From the NCBI RefSeq assembly GCF_001562015.1, contig NZ_LASA01000114.1:1-36962 (forward strand): a DNA stretch of 36,962 nt, read 5' to 3'. The notes beneath the pieces are model-generated. The model saw only the letters and a list, made by a program, of their open reading frames with translations, did not search any database and was not told the DNA's origin. This stretch comes from Endozoicomonas arenosclerae (GTDB lineage: Bacteria > Pseudomonadota > Gammaproteobacteria > Pseudomonadales > Endozoicomonadaceae). Of this stretch, positions 15,061-22,137 are shown one piece after another. Position 1 is the stretch's first letter. Each line of letters starts with the position of its first letter. The translations under genes were made by a program, and so were the position numbers.

Positions 15061-17067
15061 ATGAAAAAAAAACTACTGACCCTCGCAGTGTTAATGATTT
15101 CAACAACTGCAATAGCCAGTCAAACTGAAACTAAAACCTATCGATCTGGTGTTTATGCTGATACAGAGTGGCCTACAGCTCATGGTGGGTCACGTAATGA
15201 TGATCACATTGGATCAGTTAAAGAATTACCTCGCTCTTATGAGCAGTCCTTCGAAGTTCTTGAAGGGGCGGGTGTTTTAATGGGCCCCTCAAAGGGGATT
15301 GATCCAAAAACAGGAGAGGCGTTCTTTGTTGTAGCAACGGCATTGGATAAAGGGAATTCAAACCTTACGGCTTTCAATAAAAAAGGTGAGATACTCTGGA
15401 GCAGTGAGCCTTGGGAAGATAAAAATGACTTTGATACCTGCGGTGTTATCGCTTCACCGATTATCGATTCTGAAGGTGATATTTATGTCAGTGATTGCAA
15501 TCAAATGTGGTCATATCATGCAGACGGTTCTGTTAAGTGGGTACAGGAAATCCCTGAGCCTGTAGAAGGTTATGACCCTGTCTTTGATGATCTTAATCTG
15601 CCTGTAAAGCCCAACGTGATTGGCAATGCTTTCTTTACCAAACCCAAAGCGGGTGATGAAAGCACCGCCTATGTAGGAGGGATTACTATATGGGGTGATG
15701 TCACCATCTTTGATCGGGAAACAGGAAAGATTCTTGATTCCCAGAAAAACCTGCCCGGTGACTTTGAAGCGAGTATGCCGGTGAAACCACCTTTTCTCTG
15801 GCCCGAACCCTATTATGCCAAAGGGTACAATGACCTGGCCTGGTCTTACTTTCAAGGTGGTTTAGAATCAGCAAATGTGCCTGCAGTTCATCCAGAAACC
15901 GGTATTATCTATGCCACCGGCCCCTCATCAAAAGTACCGGGCTCAGGAGCAGTGCATGGCTTCAGTGTTGATCCATACAGTGGCAAGGTTGAGTTTGTTT
16001 ATGAAGCAGTGACTGGCCCGAAGAGTGGTTCCAGCCCAACGATTTCCGGTGACTTGAAATATATTTTTGCCAGTGATGGTGAAGGGACTCTATTCAAATA
16101 TCGCGTCAATTACGATGAAAAGCCGGTTTGGAAAAATCCTACGGGTTTGAGTCGTCCAATATCTCCCTCTCTGGGCGGTGTGGGTGATAACAAACTCTAT
16201 GTTTTCGATGATCGCAAACTTTACGCACTCAGTGATGAAACCGGGGATCTGGTTTGGGAAAAAGGTACGCATGAGTTGGCTAAAAAGCTGCTGCCTTACG
16301 AGCCTATTGCTTCTGAAAGCACCATTTGCAGCTACAATGGATTTCCCAATGCTATTACTTTAGCCATACCTGGCCAGATATTAATGACGGCAGTACTCGG
16401 TTATAACTGGTCTCCAAGTGGTGATTGCTCAAGTGGTTCCGGATTACCGGTTGCTGTTAAACAGGGTGTATGGGCTTTGGATCCGGAAACGGGTGATTAT
16501 CTGCGTGATGGAGAGATGATTCCAGCAGAAGATACCAACGAGGCATTCTCCTATCCAACCGTGGATGGATTAATGTTTATGGATCGAGGTGTCTTGAGTT
16601 CCGCAATGAATGAAGGCTTTTATGATCAGATGGAAGCGGCTTTTCCTGAAGGTTTTAAACCTATCCTGCCTCAGGGGGGAGTGGAAGTTCTGGAAGGCAA
16701 AGACGATATAAAAATGACCGCAGCAATTTCTGGTCGTGTGTTATTCGATGAGTCCTTTGCCAAAGAAGACTCCACCCTGCGTCTGGAAGGCAAGGGCAAC
16801 AAAGGCAAGCTTGAGCTGAAAGGTGAAGCTGAAGGCGAACGTGATGTGACCTACAAGGTGAACATCAAATCTAACAAGAATGGTCGTGACGTAGATGGCA
16901 CTATCGAAGTCAAGAAAGACAAGAAAACCATTCACAAAATCAAGATTGGTAAGGCTCGCTTCAATGACCGCAGTGTAGAAGGTTTTGGTGTAGACAAGAA
17001 GACTGGCAAGAAAGTGAACTTCTACGTAGCAGACTGGAGATCTTCAGGGGAGAGGGGCGACAAATAA
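15061..17067 (+). CDS. secreted PQQ-like beta-propeller protein, tandem copy 3 (diverged)
   Basis: At 668 residues this is the most diverged paralogue in the propeller region, but it has the same plan: signal peptide (KKKLLTLAVLMISTTAIA, cleaved before SQ), blades such as GDIYVSDCNQMWSYHADGS and KLYVFDDRKLYALSDETG, and the C-terminal domain ending FYVADWRSSGERGDK. It keeps the conserved Cys pair (C423, C456) and has an extra pair, C127 and C146, where copies 1 and 2 have Gly and Ala. A six-residue insertion near PSKGIDPKTGEAFF is also unique to it. Its 3' end is nearly identical in DNA to copy 2. Function is unknown; divergence suggests a different ligand or partner. Confidence 0.85.
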   Translation: MKKKLLTLAVLMISTTAIASQTETKTYRSGVYADTEWPTAHGGSRNDDHIGSVKELPRSYEQSFEVLEGAGVLMGPSKGIDPKTGEAFFVVATALDKGNSNLTAFNKKGEILWSSEPWEDKNDFDTCGVIASPIIDSEGDIYVSDCNQMWSYHADGSVKWVQEIPEPVEGYDPVFDDLNLPVKPNVIGNAFFTKPKAGDESTAYVGGITIWGDVTIFDRETGKILDSQKNLPGDFEASMPVKPPFLWPEPYYAKGYNDLAWSYFQGGLESANVPAVHPETGIIYATGPSSKVPGSGAVHGFSVDPYSGKVEFVYEAVTGPKSGSSPTISGDLKYIFASDGEGTLFKYRVNYDEKPVWKNPTGLSRPISPSLGGVGDNKLYVFDDRKLYALSDETGDLVWEKGTHELAKKLLPYEPIASESTICSYNGFPNAITLAIPGQILMTAVLGYNWSPSGDCSSGSGLPVAVKQGVWALDPETGDYLRDGEMIPAEDTNEAFSYPTVDGLMFMDRGVLSSAMNEGFYDQMEAAFPEGFKPILPQGGVEVLEGKDDIKMTAAISGRVLFDESFAKEDSTLRLEGKGNKGKLELKGEAEGERDVTYKVNIKSNKNGRDVDGTIEVKKDKKTIHKIKIGKARFNDRSVEGFGVDKKTGKKVNFYVADWRSSGERGDK

Positions 17068-17091
17068 AAACAAATACTACTACTTGACGAG

Positions 17092-17124
17092 AAGGCCTGC
17101 TGAGCGATCAGTGGGCCTTTTTAT
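17092..17124 (+). terminator. intrinsic terminator of propeller gene 3
   Basis: AAGGCCTGCTGA pairs imperfectly with TCAGTGGGCCTT around GCGA, followed by a T-rich tail (TTTTTATTTAT). Confidence 0.85.
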
Positions 17125-17222
17125 TTATGTTCTCTCTTACTAAACAACAGTGGTCGGGTTGACGAGTGGGGTACACCTTTTTAGAGTGTTAACTGGTGTT
17201 ATGACAGAGAGCATCTTCCAGG

Positions 17223-18200
17223 ATGGATACATCAAAGAGAGAAGGCATTACCATTCTTGGTGCCGGTTGCATCGGCTGCTACCTTGCAGGTCAGTTCATG
17301 GCTGAGTCCATACCGGTACGAATGCTGGGCAGAGCCAGGTTTGCCAACGAGTTGTCCCAACATGGCCTTACCACTGTTCAACCTGATGGCAGGCGTCATT
17401 CATTTTCTTCTGACGTGATTGATTTCCATACCGAACCCGAAGCCCTGACAGGAAGTCAGTTGATTTTACTCAGCGTTAAGTATTCAGGCCTTGAAGAAGC
17501 CGCGAAACAAATTCAGCAGTATGCACCGGAAGCAACAGTGATCAGCCTGCTGAATGGCCTGAGCAGTACTGAGCTTTTGAAAAGGTATTTGCGTCCTGAG
17601 CAGATTATAGGAGGCTCAGTCGTCTATGGTGTGACCTATCTGGAGCAGGGAATCTTTAAAAAGACCAGTGAAGGTACTTTGCACCTGGAAGCTCATGATG
17701 CCTTGAAACCCTGGCTGCCTGCTCTGGATCAGGCTTTGGGTAAAAGTCGATTGCATGATGACATTATGGCCGCACAGTGGAGTAAGCTTCTGCTGAACCT
17801 TAATAATTCGATCAATGCCATGAGTGGTGTCCCGTTAAAAGAGCAACTGAAACAACGGCATTACCGAAAGCTATGGGCAGAGTGTATGAATGAAGGTCTG
17901 GCTGTGATGAAAAAGAGTGGTGTTCAGCCTGTGAATATTGGAACAGCCATTGCACTCGAAAATATGCCTTTTGTTTTAAAACTACCCGATTTCCTTTTTA
18001 AGGTAGTAGCGGCCAAAGCTCTGAAAATTGATGACCGGGCGAGAATGAGTATGTGGGCTGACTTGCAAAGAGGCAGGGAAACAGAAGTGGAAGAGTTAAA
18101 CGGTGAAGTATTGAAATATGCTCATAAGCTGGGCATTAAAGCCATTACCAATCAGAAAGTGTACGACGAAATCAAACGTCTTGAGAAAAAAGCTCAGTAG
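17223..18200 (+). CDS. ketopantoate reductase family protein (2-dehydropantoate 2-reductase)
   Basis: This family reduces ketopantoate to pantoate with NADPH in pantothenate synthesis. The 325-residue protein has the N-terminal Rossmann motif ILGAGCIGCYLAG (G13, G15, G18), the NG pair in SLLNGLSS (about 108-115), the substrate-domain motif WSKLLLNLNNSINA with the expected catalytic Lys (K188) and Asn (N192), and a C-terminal helical domain with SMWADLQRGRETEVEELNG. Bacteria often carry several paralogues, so I leave the symbol blank: this may be the panE gene or a relative with another 2-oxo acid substrate. The ATG has only AGG close upstream. It converges on the next gene with a 7-base overlap. 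Confidence 0.85.
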   Translation: MDTSKREGITILGAGCIGCYLAGQFMAESIPVRMLGRARFANELSQHGLTTVQPDGRRHSFSSDVIDFHTEPEALTGSQLILLSVKYSGLEEAAKQIQQYAPEATVISLLNGLSSTELLKRYLRPEQIIGGSVVYGVTYLEQGIFKKTSEGTLHLEAHDALKPWLPALDQALGKSRLHDDIMAAQWSKLLLNLNNSINAMSGVPLKEQLKQRHYRKLWAECMNEGLAVMKKSGVQPVNIGTAIALENMPFVLKLPDFLFKVVAAKALKIDDRARMSMWADLQRGRETEVEELNGEVLKYAHKLGIKAITNQKVYDEIKRLEKKAQ

Positions 18201-18928
18201 CTAAGGATCGGGGCCGCTTGTTGCATATGAATGTGCCAGGGTTGAGTGCCTTTATAAATAGACAATAGTTCAGAGAGCGTTTGGACTTTTAATTTCATTT
18301 CACTGCCATGAACAGAAAGATAAAGAGAGCGACCCAGGTACAAGGCAGCATGATGAGAAAAGAAAGAAGGGTAACTGGGAATGTCGCCTTCACCTGATCC
18401 TTGAGGAGACAAAATTAGAATATCTCCGGGAGCGGGTTGAATGTTTTGTGTCAGTGGGTACAAAGCCAGAGGTGAAAAAGGAGAGTACCAGAAACAGTTC
18501 TCATTACAGTGTATGTAACGAAAATCAAAGAATAAGCGTGGTACTCTGAATACCTGAGCCAAAAGATATTTACAGTCAGGGATTTCATAAAGCTGATGAG
18601 ATTCGGGCTCTGCCATCGGTGATAAAGAGGGCATGGTGAGTTTTCCGGAAAAAATGCTGATCAAATCTGCTTCAAGCTGTCTTGGTAGCCACTGACAGAT
18701 TGATTGGAGTTGATCATTCAAACAGAGTTTTTCAGGAAGTTTTACTGTCCCGGGAAAGGGGTCTGTTAAATCAATGTTATTACCGCAGAATAGTTCTGAC
18801 TGGTTATTAAAGAGACTGAATGCCCGCTCTTTAATATGCACTGACAGCAAAGTGGTTGCACCATGGCAGTGCCTGCTGAGAATCAAGGTAATGATCAGTG
18901 TTTTCGGTATTTTGGCGAGATTTAACAT
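18194..18928 (-). CDS. secreted protein with an NlpC/P60-like end
   Basis: This 244-residue protein has a signal peptide-like N-terminus (about 8-23, LIITLILSRHCHGA). The C-terminal third reads NCFWYSPFSPLALYPLTQ, then QPAPGDILILSPQGSGEGD, then SHHAALYLGRSLYLSVHGSEM. The PGDI-L strand followed about 20 residues later by H-x-ALYLG is the pattern of NlpC/P60-type cysteine peptidases. C145 and H192 or H193 would be the dyad, with normal spacing, but the Cys is not in the usual DCSG setting. A peptidoglycan-related peptidase or amidase is plausible, not shown. The N-terminal 120 residues are unrecognised. Confidence 0.55.
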   Translation of the reverse strand: MLNLAKIPKTLIITLILSRHCHGATTLLSVHIKERAFSLFNNQSELFCGNNIDLTDPFPGTVKLPEKLCLNDQLQSICQWLPRQLEADLISIFSGKLTMPSLSPMAEPESHQLYEIPDCKYLLAQVFRVPRLFFDFRYIHCNENCFWYSPFSPLALYPLTQNIQPAPGDILILSPQGSGEGDIPSYPSFFSHHAALYLGRSLYLSVHGSEMKLKVQTLSELLSIYKGTQPWHIHMQQAAPILSY

Positions 18929-18978
18929 TTAACCCTTATGGACTAAGAAAGTGGTTAAGTTTCAAGGCAGTATAGGCC

Positions 18979-19004
18979 TCAAGCTCACGAAGAAGTGAGC
19001 TTGA
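18979..19004. repeat. perfect inverted repeat in a divergent intergenic region
   Basis: TCAAGCTCAC (18979-18988) and GTGAGCTTGA (18995-19004) form a 10-bp stem with loop GAAGAA, 50 bases upstream of the minus-strand secreted protein. No U run follows on either strand. It could be a regulator binding site or a leader hairpin. Confidence 0.55.
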
Positions 19005-19250
19005 ACAAGAATAAAAATGGCTAAAGAGCCAGTGTTCAGAATACCTGTTTCAAGTGTTGAATAAAGAAGAACAAGAATAGTATCAGGAACAGAATTTGCT
19101 TAATTAATCGCGTAATAGAATATTTATTTAATTTCCCCTGCCTGACGGGATACCGGATTCGCCCTCTGACTGTTCGTTGTTATCAGTGACGGTGAAAAAG
19201 AGCACAGTTGTTGAGGTTGATCCTTAGCGATGTGCATGTCAGGTGCCTTT

Positions 19251-19285
19251 GCCCCGGTCATCGTAGATGGCTCGGGGCTTTTTTT
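19251..19285 (+). terminator. orphan intrinsic terminator before the isomerase gene
   Basis: GCCCCG (19251-19256) pairs with CGGGGC (19273-19278), followed by seven T. No plus-strand gene lies upstream between 18200 and here, so it ends either a small RNA or a prematurely stopped leader of the gene at 19350. Confidence 0.75.
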
Positions 19286-19349
19286 ATTGGGCCAAGAAGA
19301 ATAGAGTAAGCGGGTTCCAATAATAAAATTGCGCTCAAAGGTGGTGAAT

Positions 19350-20096
19350 GTGTCTGACAATAATGTAGTGCTTGAGCAAAGTGGTGCGGTTCTGATTATT
19401 ACCATGAACCGACCGGAAAAAAAGAATGCCCTCACCAGTGCCATGTATACGGCAATGGCTAATGCTCTGGCTGAAGCAGATAAAAATGACGCCATTCGTG
19501 TTGTTATGATTCAGGGCTATACCGATGCATTTACCGCAGGTAATGATCTGGGTGATTTTCTGAAAGAAGGTCTGGGTCTGGATTCTCCGGTCATGACTTT
19601 CCTTCGCCAGCTGGTTGCTTTTGAGAAGCCGCTGGTCGCTGCCGTGAGTGGTGTGGCTGTTGGCATTGGTGTCACTATGCTGCTGCACTGTGACCTGGTT
19701 TATGTGGCCAAGAATTCCAAGCTGAGACTTCCTTTTGTAAATCTGGCACTGGTCCCGGAAGCCGCTTCCAGTCTGCTGTTGCCCGAAGTTATGGGTCATC
19801 AGCGTGCTTCTGAACTTCTGATGCTGGGTGATTTCTTCAGTGCCGACACAGCCAGGGATTACGGTATAGCCAATGATTCAGTAGACACTGATCATGTATT
19901 TGAAGAAGCTCTGGCAAAGGCTGAACTTCTGGCCACCAAACCCGCAGAAGCGTTGAAAGCGACCAAAAAGCTGCTCAAGCAGTCATATAGAAGTGACGTA
20001 GAAAAAAGAATTGCGGATGAAGGTATTATTTTTGCTGAACGCCTGCAGTCTGATGAAGCAAGAGAAATTATGAGTGCCTTTATGGGAAAGGCCTGA
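19350..20096 (+). CDS. enoyl-CoA hydratase/isomerase family protein, ECI2-like
   Basis: This 248-residue crotonase-fold protein has MNRPEKKNALTSAMYTAM, the oxyanion loops AFTAGNDLGDF and SGVAVGIGVTMLLHCDL, and RLPFVNLALVPEAASSLLLP. The two glutamates of classical enoyl-CoA hydratase are missing (positions T109 and F129). The glutamate in VPEAASS (E137) aligns instead with the catalytic acid of peroxisomal delta3,delta2-enoyl-CoA isomerase (SPEGCSSYTFP in human ECI2). An isomerase used in unsaturated fatty acid oxidation is therefore more likely than a hydratase. I chose GTG at 19350 (MSDNNVVLEQ) because AAAGG lies about 9 bases upstream; a TTG 21 bases earlier is possible. It is followed by an acetyltransferase gene 29 bases on. 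Confidence 0.82.
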   Translation: MSDNNVVLEQSGAVLIITMNRPEKKNALTSAMYTAMANALAEADKNDAIRVVMIQGYTDAFTAGNDLGDFLKEGLGLDSPVMTFLRQLVAFEKPLVAAVSGVAVGIGVTMLLHCDLVYVAKNSKLRLPFVNLALVPEAASSLLLPEVMGHQRASELLMLGDFFSADTARDYGIANDSVDTDHVFEEALAKAELLATKPAEALKATKKLLKQSYRSDVEKRIADEGIIFAERLQSDEAREIMSAFMGKA

Positions 20097-20124
20097 TGGT
20101 AAGTCAATAAAAGGAAGTAGAACA

Positions 20125-20565
20125 ATGGAGTGGCAAAAGGGATCATTCATACTCAGTACTGACAAAGCTTTGCTGAAAATTGATCTGATTCATGAGTTTC
20201 TCAATAACTCGTATTGGGCTGCGGGTATTCCCCGAAGTGTTGTCGAGCAGTCCGTAGAGCATTCGATGTGTTTTGGTTTATATCAAGATGACCGACAGAT
20301 CGGGTTTGCCAGAGTGATTTCGGATCATGCCACTTTTGCTTATCTTTCCGATGTTTTTATCTTGCCTGAAATGCGAGGGCTGGGTTTAAGTAAATGGTTG
20401 ATGGAGTGTATCCAGTCTATTGAAAGTCTGCAGGGAATCCGGCGTTTTATGTTGGCCACGGCAGATGCCCATGGCCTTTATGAACAGTTTGGTTTCCAGT
20501 CTCTGGAAAAGCCGGAGCGGATAATGGAAATCATGGTGTCAGATATCTATCAGAAGGCCTCATAA
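20125..20565 (+). CDS. GNAT family N-acetyltransferase
   Basis: This is a 146-residue single GNAT domain. The core is RQIGFARVISDHATFAYLSDVFILPEMRGLGLSKWLMECI, where VxPEMRGLGLSKWL is the acetyl-CoA pyrophosphate loop (R/Q-x-x-G-x-G/L variant), followed by FMLATADAHGLYEQFGF near the end. The opening YWAAGIPRSVVEQSVEHSMCFGLY is typical of the small single-domain subgroup with unknown amine substrate. The ATG at 20125 has AAGGA 9 bases upstream. It likely shares a transcript with the isomerase-like gene before it. Confidence 0.88.
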   Translation: MEWQKGSFILSTDKALLKIDLIHEFLNNSYWAAGIPRSVVEQSVEHSMCFGLYQDDRQIGFARVISDHATFAYLSDVFILPEMRGLGLSKWLMECIQSIESLQGIRRFMLATADAHGLYEQFGFQSLEKPERIMEIMVSDIYQKAS

Positions 20566-20588
20566 CAATAAAAAAGACAGAGGGTCAG

Positions 20589-21497
20589 GTGCAGACAGAG
20601 AATATTCCAAAGGGGGTTGCCTATGCGCTGGCGACTGCCGTAGTGGCCAGTACCGCCGGTGCTGCCAGTAAACTGATTTCCAGTGATGTGCCCGTTCCGG
20701 TCATTGTGCTGGCGCAATATTTCATCTGTTTGCTGCTGATGCTGCCCTGGTTATTGAAACGATCGGTTGCCAGTCTTAAGACTGAACGTATGGGAGCTCA
20801 CCTGGTCAGAGGCGTGACGGGTTGGCTCTGCTTTTATGCCTACTATCAGGCACTTGCCTATATTCCACTGGTGGAAGCAACGCTCTTGAGAAACACCGGG
20901 CCTCTGTTCGTACCATTGGTGGTCTGGTTGTGGATGAAGTTCAAAGTGCCCGGAAAAGCCTGGGGGCCTATGTTGTTAGGCTTTATCGGTGTTCTGATGA
21001 TTCTGAAACCTGATTTTAATGGCATCAGTATCTGGCATCTGGTGGGGCTGACCTCGGGCCTGTTCCTGGCGTTTTCCATGGTAGGCACCCGAGCTTTGTC
21101 GTCTACAGAACCCTCCAGTCGGATCATGTTCTTCTATTTCCTGATTTCTTTTTTGTGCAGTTTGCCTATGGCCATTTTGCACTGGAGAGAAATACCACTC
21201 TGGACACTGCCTTATCTTTTATACGTCGGTGGATCAATTTGTATCACGATGTGGCTATACACACAGGCCTATACCTGGACCAGAGCCAGTGTAGTGGCTC
21301 CGGTTAATTATTGCGGGGTCGTTTTTGCCGGCCTTCTGGGCTGGTGGGGCTGGGGACATATTCCCGATGCTGTGGCTTTTATGGGTATGGCGCTGGTCAT
21401 TTCGGCAGGACTGTTATCGATCTACATCAACAGCCGGCCTGAAAAAAGTGTTGATTCGGACACTGATCAGCAGAAAAGGCCTTCAACCGTCTCATGA
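20589..21497 (+). CDS. DMT superfamily (EamA) inner-membrane transporter
   Basis: The 302-residue protein has about ten hydrophobic segments in two EamA halves. Examples are VIVLAQYFICLLLMLPWLL, VRGVTGWLCFYAYYQALAYI with LVEATLLRNTGPLFVPLVVW, and in the second half WLYTQAYTWTRASVVAPVNY with YCGVVFAGLLGWWGWG. These repeats mark drug/metabolite exporters; the substrate is not predictable. The start is a GTG with AGAGGG six bases upstream, 23 bases after the acetyltransferase stop, so it is probably co-transcribed. Its 3' end overlaps the convergent YcgN gene by 6 bases. Confidence 0.88.
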   Translation: MQTENIPKGVAYALATAVVASTAGAASKLISSDVPVPVIVLAQYFICLLLMLPWLLKRSVASLKTERMGAHLVRGVTGWLCFYAYYQALAYIPLVEATLLRNTGPLFVPLVVWLWMKFKVPGKAWGPMLLGFIGVLMILKPDFNGISIWHLVGLTSGLFLAFSMVGTRALSSTEPSSRIMFFYFLISFLCSLPMAILHWREIPLWTLPYLLYVGGSICITMWLYTQAYTWTRASVVAPVNYCGVVFAGLLGWWGWGHIPDAVAFMGMALVISAGLLSIYINSRPEKSVDSDTDQQKRPSTVS

Positions 21498-21947
21498 TCG
21501 GATGATGTAATCAAACCAGTCAGAAGGATCTGACAACTCTTCTTCTGAAACGATGGGTTTTCCTGCAACGGAATAACCCGCTTCGTGCACTGAGTTTGGG
21601 TCGCCCGTGACCAGAGGGTGCCATTCTGGAAGATCGTAGCCATCATGCAATAACCGGTAGGCACAGCTGTCAGGTAACCACTTGAGGTGCTCATGCAGGG
21701 TTTTTGGAGTGAACATGATGCAATCTGGCACAAACTTGCGGCGATGTTTGTAGTTTTGACAGCGTCCTGTTTCCAGATCCAGCAATTTGCAGGAGACCGC
21801 TACCGTATGAATTTCATGGGTGTTGTCGTCCACCAGTTTGTTCAGGCAGCAGCGTCCACAGCCATCGCAAAGGGATTCCCATTCGTCGCGGGTCATGGCT
21901 TCCAGGCTTTTGGAGCGCCAGAACGGTTCTTGTTCAGGAGTGGACAT
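21492..21947 (-). CDS. YcgN family cysteine cluster protein (UPF0260)
   Basis: The 151-residue protein carries the family pattern: FWRSKSLEAMTRDEWESLCD, then CDGCGRCCLNKL (C27, C30, C33, C34), then VSCKLLDLETGRCQNYKHR, VPDCIMFTP and LPDSCAYRLLHDGYDLPEWHPL. The conserved cysteines suggest a metal or Fe-S site (the CxxCxxCC arrangement), but the role is unknown. It is a single gene on the minus strand, followed at its 3' side by the convergent transporter. Confidence 0.9.
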   Translation of the reverse strand: MSTPEQEPFWRSKSLEAMTRDEWESLCDGCGRCCLNKLVDDNTHEIHTVAVSCKLLDLETGRCQNYKHRRKFVPDCIMFTPKTLHEHLKWLPDSCAYRLLHDGYDLPEWHPLVTGDPNSVHEAGYSVAGKPIVSEEELSDPSDWFDYIIRS

Positions 21948-22033
21948 AAGCAGAATGGTTGATGGTGTTGAAAGTGTGAAACCTACCTGAATTGCCCCGT
22001 TATGGAAATAGGTGGCTTCACACGGGTTAATAC

Positions 22034-22095
22034 CCGTTCGTCCTGGCTTGTCGAAGGATGCTGCTGATGCACTTCGACAGGCTCAGTGCGAACGG
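22034..22095. repeat. REP-like paired inverted repeat (copy A)
   Basis: A left arm (CCGTTCGTCCTGGCTTGTCG, then AAGG) and a right arm (ACTTCGACAGGCTCAGTGCG, then AACGG) form a large hairpin with an internal mismatch. The same arms occur at 32938-32999. It lies between the symporter stop and the YcgN start, the kind of spot favoured by REP elements. Confidence 0.8.
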
Positions 22096-22137
22096 TTTGG
22101 TGAGTAGCTCTTAGCTGCACCAGAGCAGTGATCCTTT

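Noticed and set aside
10025-17067. Quinoprotein alcohol dehydrogenase activity for the three propeller proteins
   Set aside because: No vicinal cysteine disulfide, no cytochrome motif and no recognisable PQQ/calcium ligand set. Only the propeller resemblance is supported.
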